64,000 nucleotides of DNA from the NCBI RefSeq assembly GCF_040717535.1, contig NZ_JBFEFI010000002.1:620001-684000 (forward strand). Reading direction: 5' to 3'. The number at the start of each line of letters is the position of its first letter. Within the stretch, counting starts at the first letter, position 1. Made by a program: the position numbers and the translations under genes. Of this stretch, positions 45,157 to 53,853 are shown piece by piece. The DNA comes from Thalassoglobus sp. JC818. Its GTDB lineage: Bacteria > Planctomycetota > Planctomycetia > Planctomycetales > Planctomycetaceae. The notes under the pieces were generated by a model that searched no databases, was not told where the DNA came from, and was given only the letters and a program-made list of their open reading frames with translations.

Positions 45157-45903
45157 ATGGCGGATCAACGTGTTGCACTTGTGACTGGATCAGCGACCGG
45201 AGTCGGGAAAGCTTGCGTCCTCGAGTTTGCCAAGCGTGGATTTCACGTCATCGTCAATTACTCACGAAGTGAGGCGGAGGCTCAACAGACGGTTGATGAA
45301 GCGCAGGCTTGCGGAGTCGAGGCACTTCTTATTCAGTGCGATATCAGCGACGATGCTGCCGTGAAGTCGATGATCGAACAGGTTTCCGAGCGTTTCGGAA
45401 GGCTCGATGTTCTCGTTAACAATGCTGGTTGTACTCACTTCGTCGAACACAAAGATCTCGACGGAATGACCGAAGAGAAGTGGGATCGGATTCTGGATGT
45501 CAATCTGAAAGGAACCTTCTTTGTGTCGCGGGCTGCAGCGGAAATGCTGAAGGCATCAGGGGATGGGGCGATTGTGAATATCAGCTCCGTAGCGGGGATC
45601 AGCGGCTTCGGGTCATCAATCGCCTATTGTGCCAGCAAGGGGGCGATCAACACGATGACCAAATCTCTGGCGAAAGTCCTGGCTCCGGAAGTGCGCGTGA
45701 ATGCTGTTTGTCCCGGGCCGATTGACACGCGATGGCTGCGAGAATGGATGACTGAGGAGAAGATCCAGAAGTTCACTTCAGAATATCCGATCCCTCGATG
45801 TTCAACTCCCGAAGATGTCGCAGATGCGGTGATGTATCTGGCGTTGGGGACAAAGATGACGACTGGCCAGTGCGTCGTCCTCGACGGCGGGCGGACGATG
45901 TGA
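45157..45903 (+). CDS. Short-chain dehydrogenase, FabG-like
   Basis: A 248-residue classical SDR. NAD(P)-binding TGxxxGVG is at residues 10-17 (TGSATGVG), NNAG at 88-91, and the catalytic Ser143/144, Tyr157 and Lys161 in NISSVAG...YCASK. The closest well-known relatives are 3-oxoacyl-ACP reductases and glucose dehydrogenases; the C-terminal GGRTM is unremarkable. AAAGG lies ten bases before the ATG at 45157, which is preferred to ATG 45139. It is divergent from xylA and followed by a short intergenic gap, so a sugar role is possible but not shown. Confidence 0.93.
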   Translation: MADQRVALVTGSATGVGKACVLEFAKRGFHVIVNYSRSEAEAQQTVDEAQACGVEALLIQCDISDDAAVKSMIEQVSERFGRLDVLVNNAGCTHFVEHKDLDGMTEEKWDRILDVNLKGTFFVSRAAAEMLKASGDGAIVNISSVAGISGFGSSIAYCASKGAINTMTKSLAKVLAPEVRVNAVCPGPIDTRWLREWMTEEKIQKFTSEYPIPRCSTPEDVADAVMYLALGTKMTTGQCVVLDGGRTM

Positions 45904-46140
45904 CTTCACGGGTTGAGTCGGTTTCATTTCGATTCGAGAGGCATTTTTCGCCTTCGATTCAGGCAACTGTTGAACGTATGAGGCTGGTCGACCGACACAG
46001 AAACCGGGAGATTGGTCAGGAGATTGAATCACTGAAGCGTTGACCGGGCAGAGGGCGACTTGTATTCTGTTGCGTTCCGCGTCTCAATCCTGTTTTGAGT
46101 GCTGTGAACATTTGTTTCCTCTGAAAGTTGAATTGCCACA

Positions 46141-46302
46141 ATGGGGCGAATTGAAAGATCACGTGAACTGGCTCGACGTCGAGCACGTCGCACGAAGTTG
46201 AAAGCACTGAGAAAACGCTACGCAGAAGCGAAAAGCGATGCGGAGAAAGCAACGATTGTTGAAAAGGCTCAGCGAGTGAGCCCGTTTGCGACCTTCGAGT
46301 AG
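46141..46302 (+). CDS. Small basic conserved protein (53 residues)
   Basis: A short open frame, ATG to TAG, encoding a highly charged helix-forming protein: Arg/Lys-rich at the start (MGRIERSRELARRRARR), an alternating Lys/Glu/Ala centre, and ending VSPFATFE. I recall small planctomycete proteins (DUF6800-type) with this MGRIERSRELARRR opening and SPFATFE ending, so I treat it as a real gene. The basic N-terminus would fit nucleic-acid or ribosome binding, which is inference. It lies 54 bp before the NIPSNAP gene. Confidence 0.8.
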   Translation: MGRIERSRELARRRARRTKLKALRKRYAEAKSDAEKATIVEKAQRVSPFATFE

Positions 46303-46356
46303 AGTCTCGGCGAAGTCAGTCTATTCTGTTGACGTTATCCGGAAAGAGGTCCGACG

Positions 46357-47100
46357 ATGCGAGTGGTTTTGGCTGCGCTCCTGGTGTGTTTGAGTTTGGT
46401 CTCGGCGGTTCAAGCCGGTGATGGGCTCTACGAGCTGCGTGTTTACACATGCGAGCCCGGAAAACTGGAAGCACTCAACTCGCGTTTCAAAAACCACACC
46501 ATGCGAATCTTCGAACGGCATGGGATCGAAAACGTCGCCTACTGGACTCCCGTCGATGAGAGCGACGAACGCTTAATTTATCTGCTCAAGCACAAGGACG
46601 CCGATGCTGCGAAGGCGTCCTGGGATGGATTTCGAAACGATCCGGAATGGAAAGAAGTCGCTGCCAAGAGTCGTGAAGACCACGGAAAAATTCTGGCGAA
46701 GGCTCCGGAAGTCACCTATATGACTGAGGTCGACTATTCTCCGGAAGTCGTTAGTCCCGGTTCCGATCGGTTATACGAGCTTCGGATTTACACAACTCTC
46801 GAAGATCGTCTTGATGCGTTGAATGCTCGGTTTCGAGATCATACGAAAAAGATCTTCGCTCGCCATGGGCTTGAGTCGTACGGCTACTGGACGCCGACCG
46901 ACGAACGATCTCAGAACACGCTTGTCTACGTTCTGGACTACGACAATGCTGAAACAGCCAAAGCTGGTTGGAAAGCATTCGGTCAGGATCCCGAGTGGCA
47001 GACGGCCCGTGCTGCTTCGGAAGCTGACGGAAAAATTCTCGCTGAACGGCCACTCAGCGTTTACATGAAGCTGACCGATTACTCACCGCAGAGCAAATAA
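46357..47100 (+). CDS. Secreted NIPSNAP-domain protein, duplicated
   Basis: A 247-residue protein with a signal peptide (residues 1-20) and two tandem NIPSNAP-type ferredoxin-like domains: LYELRVYTCEPGKLEALNSRFKNHTMRIFERHG at ~24 and LYELRIYTTLEDRLDALNARFRDHTKKIFARHG at ~138. The second copy is strongly similar to the first, pointing to an internal duplication. NIPSNAP proteins in bacteria are of unknown function; dimeric alpha-beta barrel relatives act on small molecules. It is preceded by the 53-residue gene and is convergent with nagA. Confidence 0.9.
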   Translation: MRVVLAALLVCLSLVSAVQAGDGLYELRVYTCEPGKLEALNSRFKNHTMRIFERHGIENVAYWTPVDESDERLIYLLKHKDADAAKASWDGFRNDPEWKEVAAKSREDHGKILAKAPEVTYMTEVDYSPEVVSPGSDRLYELRIYTTLEDRLDALNARFRDHTKKIFARHGLESYGYWTPTDERSQNTLVYVLDYDNAETAKAGWKAFGQDPEWQTARAASEADGKILAERPLSVYMKLTDYSPQSK

Positions 47101-47162
47101 TCTGCGTGTGCCTGCTTCAATCTCGCTGAAGCATCCTCGCGTCGCTGCCGGTTCAGTTATCG

Positions 47163-48323
47163 TCAATTCTTTGCGCTTTCAGAGTCGAAGACTCTCTTGC
47201 CTTGCGCGATGGTTGAGTTGATTTTCAACTCGTGCGTCTCGGGAGAGTGATCGAATAGGGTCAAATCTGCTTGTGCTCCCACTGTGAGGGAAGCGCATTT
47301 TACGCCGTTGACTCGAGCCGGGTTGGTCGTTGCCATCGTCCATGCTTGCTCAAGCGTGCAGCCTGTCATCTCAATCATTTTTGCGACGCAGACATCTGTC
47401 TGAACGCCTGAACCTGCGAGAAGTTGTCGCTGGCCAGCGATGACAATTGGACCTTCGGCGAGGACTTCAAATCGACCGCCGTGGTAGTCGTACTCTCCGG
47501 GAGGGCATCCCGCCAAACCGGACGCGTCGCAAGTGAGAATCGTTTTCTCTAATCCCTTTGCGTAGAAGATCGACCGGACAACTGAAGCAGGCAGATGATG
47601 TCCGTCGGAAATGATGCTGGCAGATAGACGTTTTTCGCCGAGTTGATCCCAGATGTAATTCGGGTGGCGGCGGAGTGTGCCGTGTGCTCCGTTTCCGAGA
47701 TGCGTGCTGAGTGTTGCTCCAGCTTCCACTGCTGCGGCAATCTGGTCGGCTGTTGCTGCAGTGTGTCCGATTGAAATGGTAATGTTCGAGTTCACTGTCT
47801 GTCTGATAAATTCGGCCGCGCCTTCCGATTCGGGAGCGAGAGTGACAAGTCGAATGCGGTCGCCGGACGCTCGCTGAAGGGCATCGACTTCTTCCCAGCT
47901 GCACTTTCGAACATGGTCGATGGGGTGAGCGCCTCTCGGGCCATCTTCGCTGGAAATGTAGGGGCCTTCCAGGTGGCATCCCAGAACCATTTTGTCGGCC
48001 CACTGTTCCTGTTCGCAGGCTTTGCGAACGACGGAAAACCCGTGTTCTAGCGCTTCTTGTGAGTTCGTGATCAACGTGGGGAAAAGGTGGGTAATCCCAT
48101 GTTGAAAGTGTTGCTCGAGTGTCTTCAGAACTTGCTCGACCGTCAGGTTTTCGTCGCTGAACCAGATTCCGCCGTAACCGTTGATTTGAAGGTCGAACAG
48201 GCCGGGGGCGACGAACGGAAGCGCTTGTGTCGAGTCGATCGCCGTGATCTTCTCAATGATTTCGCCGTTGATCGTGATTTCGATCGGCGCTGCGGTACGG
48301 TAGTCTCTAGCGATGATTTGCAT
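47163..48323 (-). CDS. nagA: N-acetylglucosamine-6-phosphate deacetylase
   Basis: A 386-residue amidohydrolase that deacetylates GlcNAc-6-phosphate in amino-sugar recycling. Recognisable are FVAPGLFDLQINGYGG near residue 45, the metal-binding GCHLEGPYIS, the histidines in SIGHTAAT and THLGNGA, and SDGHHLP toward the end; the catalytic Asp lies in LTCDASGLAG. The ATG at 48323 gives the usual family length; the frame continues upstream to 48413. No nagB or PTS genes are near. It is divergent from the prepilin-like gene. Confidence 0.93.
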   Translation of the reverse strand: MQIIARDYRTAAPIEITINGEIIEKITAIDSTQALPFVAPGLFDLQINGYGGIWFSDENLTVEQVLKTLEQHFQHGITHLFPTLITNSQEALEHGFSVVRKACEQEQWADKMVLGCHLEGPYISSEDGPRGAHPIDHVRKCSWEEVDALQRASGDRIRLVTLAPESEGAAEFIRQTVNSNITISIGHTAATADQIAAAVEAGATLSTHLGNGAHGTLRRHPNYIWDQLGEKRLSASIISDGHHLPASVVRSIFYAKGLEKTILTCDASGLAGCPPGEYDYHGGRFEVLAEGPIVIAGQRQLLAGSGVQTDVCVAKMIEMTGCTLEQAWTMATTNPARVNGVKCASLTVGAQADLTLFDHSPETHELKINSTIAQGKRVFDSESAKN

Positions 48324-48515
48324 GGGAAATCGGTTTCTGTGTTTCGTGAACGGCTTTCTCCAACACGAGCGACGTTCGCATCGTAGATACTCCCGGCGAA
48401 TGGGGACACCCACGGCTCGTTCTCTCGAATTCGGAGCGGTCCTTGGGGATTGTTGGAATGCAACTCGATTCTGGTGGTTCGTATCAATTTGAGAGACGCA
48501 GGTGAAAACTTGAAC

Positions 48516-49559
48516 GTGGCAGATTCGAAGCGAGTGTCGATTGCGTCACGGAGTGAGCGTTCATGGGCTGGTTTCACGCTTGTGGAGTTTCTGGTGACGA
48601 TTGGAATCATCATGGTTCTGATTACCATGCTGGTGCCAGCGATCAACCGGGCTCGGCAGGCAGCTCGAGCGACGGAGTGTAAGAATAATCTTCGGCAGAT
48701 CGCCCTCGCGCTGCACGGGTACAGCGACGCTCACGAAACTTTGCCGCCCGGTTACGTTGATAGTCCGGGGGCAGTGCAGTCTTCAATCGAAAGCGGTTGG
48801 GGCTGGTTCGCGATGTTGTTGCCTCACCTGGATCAACAACCCCTCTATGAGAAGATCGACTTCCATGATGGCTTGCGTAAGACACTGGGAGAGTCTGAAC
48901 AATCCGATCGACTCACCAATAACCTCAGCAATCAGAGCGCTGTGGCGACTGAACTGCCATGTGTACGTTGTTCGTCGGATTTCTCACCGACATTGATTGC
49001 ACGGATTGAGCCCGGAGTCGGAGTGACGAATTATGCAACGACGAGCTATGCAGCCATGACTGGTCCGGAGTGGATGGAGTTGCCGTGTCATATACCAGCT
49101 ATCTCGAACGAGGAAGGTGAGGACGATTCGGAGATGAGGGGGTGTGAGTTGCCGGGAGGGGCGTTCTTCTTGAATAGCCGCACTCGCTTTATCGATCTGA
49201 CGGACGGGATTTCGACAACTCTGCTCATTGGAGAAGTGAGCGGCAGGCTTGACCATGTTGAAGATGCTCCAGTGCTTCAATCGGGATTGTCGCAGGGTGG
49301 TTCGCATTGGGCGCGAGTTTCGGACCCGGTTCTTCAGCAGCACGTGTTGACGTCAACGCACGAGAGGATTAATCGTCCATCGACTGGAACCTATTCTCCC
49401 GGGTTAAGCAGTGGGCATCCGGGAGGTGTCCATTGTGTGTTCGCTGACGGGTCGGTCAGGTTCTTGTCTGAAGAGATCGATTCCAATCCAGTTGCTCCGT
49501 TTGGCGTGTTGCAGCATCTTTCCACCATCGACGGCCAGGAGACGATTCCACGGTTCTAG
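48516..49559 (+). CDS. DUF1559 prepilin-like protein (H-X9-DG)
   Basis: About 347 residues from the GTG at 48516, with AGGTGA ten bases upstream; TTG or GTG starts further up the frame are possible. A type IV prepilin leader (GFTLVEFLVTIGIIMVLI) is followed by the DUF1559 body (RQIALALHGYSDAHETLPPGY...), which is found in large paralogous numbers in Planctomycetes. The C-terminal HPGGVHCVFADG is the H-X9-DG motif. Likely exported and processed by a prepilin peptidase; role unknown. Its stop codon overlaps the start of repeat copy C. Confidence 0.9.
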   Translation: MADSKRVSIASRSERSWAGFTLVEFLVTIGIIMVLITMLVPAINRARQAARATECKNNLRQIALALHGYSDAHETLPPGYVDSPGAVQSSIESGWGWFAMLLPHLDQQPLYEKIDFHDGLRKTLGESEQSDRLTNNLSNQSAVATELPCVRCSSDFSPTLIARIEPGVGVTNYATTSYAAMTGPEWMELPCHIPAISNEEGEDDSEMRGCELPGGAFFLNSRTRFIDLTDGISTTLLIGEVSGRLDHVEDAPVLQSGLSQGGSHWARVSDPVLQQHVLTSTHERINRPSTGTYSPGLSSGHPGGVHCVFADGSVRFLSEEIDSNPVAPFGVLQHLSTIDGQETIPRF

Positions 49560-49660
49560 AGCAAGTTGCTCCTTTCTGTGCACTCGCTTGCGCTGTTTCA
49601 TATGTGAAGAGGCTGTGCTCGCTTGTGCGAGATCGTGCACACAAGATCAGAAAATGCTCG
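49554..49660 (+). repeat. Dispersed ~105-bp repeat, copy C
   Basis: Same repeat as at 33664 and 57679. It begins TTCTAGAGCAAGTTGCTC at the end of the DUF1559 gene, whose TAG is part of the repeat, then CTTTCTGTGCACTCGCTTGCGC, and ends around the CAGAAAATG near 49655. It sits in the gap before the second kinase gene. Confidence 0.8.
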
Positions 49661-49820
49661 CATCAGATCCCGTTGGGTGGCAGGTCGGCTCGCATGCGTG
49701 TTGGGTCGCCATGGAAATGGTCTGGAGTTGCTTTATGATGAAGGCTGTGGGACAGTCAACTTCGGGTCAAACCCTGAAAACTTACACGGCGCTCAATCAG
49801 CAACACAAAAGGAATCAGTC

Positions 49821-50816
49821 GTGGCGAACCCAACTGATGGATATCCTCAGATCATTCTCTCCGGGACTGATCGGGATCTGCCTGAAATGTTTCAGGAAGG
49901 ATATTCCAGGTACACCGATGAGCGACTCTTGTTTAATGGACGCAAAGCCTATCTCGAAGCGGTCTTCGACAACATTGTCGGTCGCATGGTGGCGAGGAAA
50001 ACGCTTCGGTATGAGCTGAGAAACGACGAGGAAGAGCGGCGTAGATTCTTGAGAGAAGCCCGAGTGACAGCCCAGCTTGCGCACCCAAATACAATCCCTG
50101 TGTACGAGATCGGGACAACGAAAGGGGATTCCCTCTTCTTCTCAATGAAGTTGCTGCGTGGGGAAGATCTTTACGAAGCAATTAAGCGACTGGCCAATCG
50201 CGATCAGAGTGCCGTTCAAGCGTATCCAATGTCTGAGCTGGTCGAGATCTTCCTGCAGGTGAGTCAGGCGCTTGCGTTTGCTCACGCCCACGGAGTCATC
50301 CATCGTGATATTAAGCCGGAGAACGTCTGGCTGGGACAGTTCGGGGAAGTTGTTCTGCTCGATTGGGGCGTCGCGAAAGTCTGGGGAGTTGAAGATCCAC
50401 CGTGGGAACCGGAAGACTTCAAGCCCCATCCAGATTCCAAGACGCACGATAAAGAGCAACTCAGAACGCTCACCCGGTCCGGGCAGTTGCCAGGGACTCC
50501 GTTGTACATGTCACCGGAACAGATTCTGGGGCATAAGGGGATTGATGAGCGATCGGACGTCTTCAGTATGGGCGTGATGCTCTATGAGCTGATGACTCTC
50601 AAAGAGCCGTTTCGAGGGGAGACGGTTCGGAAGACCTTCGATCTGATCATTCACGACGAACCTGTTCCGCCTCGCGAACGCGCTCCGGAGAGGCATATCT
50701 CGGAAGCATTCGAAGCGATCATTCTGAGAGCGATCGAGAAAGAGAAGAAGGATCGCTATCAGTCCGTGCAAGAGATGATGGCTGACGTCCGCGATGCCAG
50801 AGATGCCCTGCTGTAG
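49821..50816 (+). CDS. Ser/Thr protein kinase with atypical N-lobe
   Basis: A 331-residue cytosolic kinase. The GTG at 49821 has AAAGGA seven bases upstream; the open frame further back crosses repeat C and is not coding. The catalytic lobe is normal: HRDIKPEN, DWG in place of DFG, an activation segment with GTPLYMSPEQ, and EAIILRAIEKEKKDRYQS. The N-lobe lacks the glycine-rich loop (LLFNGRKAYLEAVFD where GxGxxG is expected), although the lysine is present in VARKTLR. No sensor domain or membrane helix is seen. Possibly an active kinase with a divergent ATP loop. Confidence 0.88.
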   Translation: MANPTDGYPQIILSGTDRDLPEMFQEGYSRYTDERLLFNGRKAYLEAVFDNIVGRMVARKTLRYELRNDEEERRRFLREARVTAQLAHPNTIPVYEIGTTKGDSLFFSMKLLRGEDLYEAIKRLANRDQSAVQAYPMSELVEIFLQVSQALAFAHAHGVIHRDIKPENVWLGQFGEVVLLDWGVAKVWGVEDPPWEPEDFKPHPDSKTHDKEQLRTLTRSGQLPGTPLYMSPEQILGHKGIDERSDVFSMGVMLYELMTLKEPFRGETVRKTFDLIIHDEPVPPRERAPERHISEAFEAIILRAIEKEKKDRYQSVQEMMADVRDARDALL

Positions 50817-50875
50817 TCTGTGACACTTTTGAATAGCTGCTGAGACGTCGATCGCAGTTGAACTAGCTAAAAGAA

Positions 50876-50902
50876 AAACGCCCGGTGTAGTGCCGGGCGT
50901 TT
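50876..50902. terminator. Bidirectional terminator between the kinase and glutamine synthetase genes
   Basis: AAACGCCCGG (50876-50885) pairs with CCGGGCGTTT (50893-50902), a 10-bp perfect stem with a 7-base loop, flanked by A and T tracts on both sides. It serves the convergent kinase and glutamine synthetase genes. Confidence 0.88.
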
Positions 50903-50946
50903 CTCGTTTCTCACGTCGATGAGCGGTTGAAGCTCACCTCACCTGA

Positions 50947-51969
50947 CTACAGGTTTTTGCATGCTTCTTTGACAGTCTTGATGATGACTGCAGCAACCTT
51001 GTATGGGTCAGCGTTTGAAGCTGGGCGGCGATCTTCGAGCCATCCCTTCCAGCCGGATTCGACTGTTGCGATCGGAATACGGATCGAAGCTCCACGATCG
51101 GAGACGCCGTAGCTGAACTCGTCGATTCGCTGGGTTTCGTGGAAACCGGTCAGACGCTGATCGTTATCAGCACCGTAGACAGCGATGTGATCGTTGACGG
51201 TTGGAGCGAAAGCTTCGCAGATCTTTTCATAGACTGCTTTGTCGCCAGCGTTTCGGAGAATGGAGTTCGAGAAGTTGGCGTGCATTCCGGAACCGTTCCA
51301 GTCTCCTTTCATTGGCTTGCAGTGCCAGTTGATCTTGTAACCGTATCGTTCGCCGCAGCGTTCGAGCAGGTAGCGAGCGATCCAGATTTCGTCGCCAGCT
51401 GACTGAGCGCCTTTGGAGAAACACTGGAATTCCCACTGCCCCATCATCACTTCGGCGTTGATGCCTTCGACATTGAGGCCAGCTTCGAGGCACTCGTCGA
51501 GGTGTTCTTCGACAAGGTCACGTCCGATGGCGTTGGTTGCACCGACTGAGCAATAGTAAGGACCTTGAGGACCTGGGTAACCTTCAGCTGGGAAGCCGAT
51601 TGGCCGGTTAATACTGATGTCCCAGATCGTGTATTCCTGTTCGAAGCCGAACCAGAAGTCGTCGTCGTCATCCTGGATGGTCGCACGGCCATTCGACTCG
51701 TGTGGAGTTCCATCGGGGTTCATGACTTCTGTCATGACCAACCAGCCGTTTTTTCGGGCAGGGTCTTTGTAAATTGCGACAGGTTTGAGCAAGCAGTCGG
51801 ATGATCCACCTTCGGCCTGCATCGTTGAGGAGCCGTCGAAGCTCCACATTGGGCAGTCTTCGAGTTTGCCGCTAAAGTCTTTGACGATCTTGGTTTTGGC
51901 GCGAAGGCTTTGAGTCGGTTTGTATCCGTCCAGCCAGATGTACTCGAGTTTTGCCTTAGTGCTGCTCAT
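50947..51969 (-). CDS. glnII: Glutamine synthetase, eukaryote-like type II
   Basis: A 340-residue GSII enzyme that makes glutamine from glutamate and ammonia. It has YIWLDGYKPTQSLRAKTK at the start, the WSFDGSSTMQAEG active-site segment, the EGINAEVMMGQWEFQ and KGDWNGSGMHANFS metal/ATP motifs, and RGASIRIP near the end. The short GSII form is typical of eukaryotes and a few bacteria, distinct from the ~470-residue GlnA. The ATG at 51969 has AAGGAA eight bases upstream. It is preceded by a long intergenic region that may contain nitrogen control signals. Confidence 0.95.
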   Translation of the reverse strand: MSSTKAKLEYIWLDGYKPTQSLRAKTKIVKDFSGKLEDCPMWSFDGSSTMQAEGGSSDCLLKPVAIYKDPARKNGWLVMTEVMNPDGTPHESNGRATIQDDDDDFWFGFEQEYTIWDISINRPIGFPAEGYPGPQGPYYCSVGATNAIGRDLVEEHLDECLEAGLNVEGINAEVMMGQWEFQCFSKGAQSAGDEIWIARYLLERCGERYGYKINWHCKPMKGDWNGSGMHANFSNSILRNAGDKAVYEKICEAFAPTVNDHIAVYGADNDQRLTGFHETQRIDEFSYGVSDRGASIRIPIATVESGWKGWLEDRRPASNADPYKVAAVIIKTVKEACKNL

Positions 51970-52522
51970 TCTAGTTTGTTCCTTGAAAAATTCGTTCACC
52001 TGACGTCAACCAGGAATCTGCAGGAGGGCCTGCAACCGAAGTGACTTCCGATTTTCGAGCGCGGACGTCAGAAGTGAAACGCCCGAAGTAGTCGGAGGTG
52101 TTCCCGACTCTCAAATTTTGTGAAATGTTGAAAGAGGGACTACCTGAATTGCTTCCTGCAAGAGATTGGGGAACAGGTTGCTGTTCCGTTCAGCAGTGTT
52201 GCTTGAAAGTTGTGCAAGTTGCTGGCCGTGCTGTCTATGTCCTTGCATGAATCGCCTAAAAGTACAGCATCCAAGTCTCTGGCTCTCTGTGTAGCAAGTC
52301 GCGTACCACACGAATCTGCTGACGTCGAGGAGCTGGTTTCGATCATATCTTGAAGCTGTTCGCGAATCCAGCAATCGCCACGGCTGCGATCTCCGGATAA
52401 CAGCCTCTGAAGTTTCTCTGCAGAACGCAAGAAAGTTTTCTGATGAGTTGATTCTTTCCGCGTGAGTCGGCGAAGATTCGGTTTGGACATTCTCGAAGAA
52501 GTCACCACTGAGGAACTGTTGA
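51970..52522. other. Intergenic region between divergent glnII and VCBS genes
   Basis: 553 bp. A 132-codon minus-strand frame spans part of it but has no family look and low plausibility. A 7-bp perfect stem, GGAACAG (52170-52176) and CTGTTCC (52181-52187), could be a regulatory structure. I see no clear promoter pair for either gene. Confidence 0.4.
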
Positions 52523-53713
52523 ATGAGACACTTTGCAATCTGTCTGGGGATTTACTTGTTGTCAGTGGCGCCTGCGATTGGTGAACACCCAGTCAAATTT
52601 GATGTGCGGTGGTTGGCCGTGGACGCCAATGAAGGGTGCGCCGTCGCAGACTTCGATGGTGATGGTCTGCTGGATGTCGCGGCAGGTCGCTTCTGGTTCC
52701 GCAACGGAGACTGGGTCGCCCGACCGGTTCGTGGGTTTGAAGATGTGAACGGGTACGTTCACTCCAACGGCGATTTCGTCCATGACGTGAATGGCGATGG
52801 GCGGCCAGACGTCGTGGCTGGTGGGTTCTTCCAAACTGAGGTTTACTGGTACGAGAATCCTGGAAGCGAACAGCTGAAGCAAGGTTTTCAGTGGCCGAAA
52901 CATCTGCTTGTCGATACCGGATTCGGTCAGAACGAAGCCAGCTTTCTTCACGACTTTGATAAAGATGGAGTTCCGGAGTGGGTGTCAAACTCGTGGAACA
53001 AAGACAATCCGTTGATCGTCTGGAAGTTCAGCACAGAGACTCAAACTGCTCCTGGCAAGGGTGGGGCAACGCTCGAGATTGAGGTCCCAGTGTTGACTCG
53101 GAATCTGATCTGTGAAACCGGGCAGGGACACGGATTCGGAATCGGAGATATCAACAACGATGGGCGTGACGACATCCTGACTGGCACCGGCTGGCATGAG
53201 TGTCCGGAAGGTGATCCACTGGTCGGTCAATGGCGATACCACGCGGATTGGGAAGCTCATTGGAGCGATCCTGTGATCGTGCGAGACATGAATCAGGACG
53301 GACGGAATGACGTCGTCTGGGGGAATCCGCATGACTTCGGTTTGATGATCTCCTATGCAGAAGAAGTCGGAGAAGACGGCAAGATCGCGTTTCGAACAGA
53401 AGTGATCGACGACGAATTCTCACAACTCCACTGCATTCACTTTGCTGATCTCGACGGAGATGGACGGGAGGAGTTGATTTCCGGCAAGCGTGTGCGTGCT
53501 CACAACGGACGGGATCCGGGTGGAATGGATCCTCCGCTCATCTGCTACTACACGATCGACGAACAGGGTCACTTCGAAAAGCACATCATCGAGAGCGGCA
53601 CAGTCGGGATTGGATTGCAGATTCGAACGGCTGATCTTGAGGGTGATGGAGACATCGATATCGTCGTGGCAGGCAAGGATGGGACGCAGGTACTGCTGAA
53701 CAAATCGAAGTGA
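52523..53713 (+). CDS. Secreted FG-GAP/VCBS repeat protein
   Basis: A 396-residue protein with a signal peptide (residues 1-20) and several Ca-binding repeat units of the FG-GAP/VCBS type: VADFDGDGLLDVAAG, VHDVNGDGRPDVVAG, IGDINNDGRDDILTG, VRDMNQDGRNDVVWG, FADLDGDGREELISG and LEGDGDIDIVVAG. These form the blades of a beta-propeller, as in integrin-like and lectin-like planctomycete proteins. Likely extracellular and binding a polymer or metal; no enzyme motif seen. It is a single gene, with lexA 140 bp downstream. Confidence 0.93.
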   Translation: MRHFAICLGIYLLSVAPAIGEHPVKFDVRWLAVDANEGCAVADFDGDGLLDVAAGRFWFRNGDWVARPVRGFEDVNGYVHSNGDFVHDVNGDGRPDVVAGGFFQTEVYWYENPGSEQLKQGFQWPKHLLVDTGFGQNEASFLHDFDKDGVPEWVSNSWNKDNPLIVWKFSTETQTAPGKGGATLEIEVPVLTRNLICETGQGHGFGIGDINNDGRDDILTGTGWHECPEGDPLVGQWRYHADWEAHWSDPVIVRDMNQDGRNDVVWGNPHDFGLMISYAEEVGEDGKIAFRTEVIDDEFSQLHCIHFADLDGDGREELISGKRVRAHNGRDPGGMDPPLICYYTIDEQGHFEKHIIESGTVGIGLQIRTADLEGDGDIDIVVAGKDGTQVLLNKSK

Positions 53714-53788
53714 CTTTCGAGCCGGCCAGTTGCGATCTGCATGAATATTGCCAAATCCAGAAGTCTAGGGTACACTTGAACCGTGGAC

Positions 53789-53803
53789 AGGAGTATATTT
53801 CCT
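53789..53803. promoter_or_regulatory. Possible operator dyad upstream of lexA
   Basis: AGGA and TCCT flank an A/T centre (AGGAGTATATTTCCT), 50 bp before the lexA start and just after TTGAAC (53777-53782). Autoregulation of lexA is general, but this is not a known SOS box, so only the position supports it. Confidence 0.3.
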
Positions 53804-53853
53804 GAATTAACGAACACTAATCCGGATGTGGCTTTCCTCAAAAGGAGAACGCG

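Noticed and set aside
52140-52538. 132-codon minus-strand frame between glnII and the VCBS gene
   Set aside because: No family resemblance, Ser/Arg-rich composition, no ribosome site and overlap with the start of the VCBS gene.
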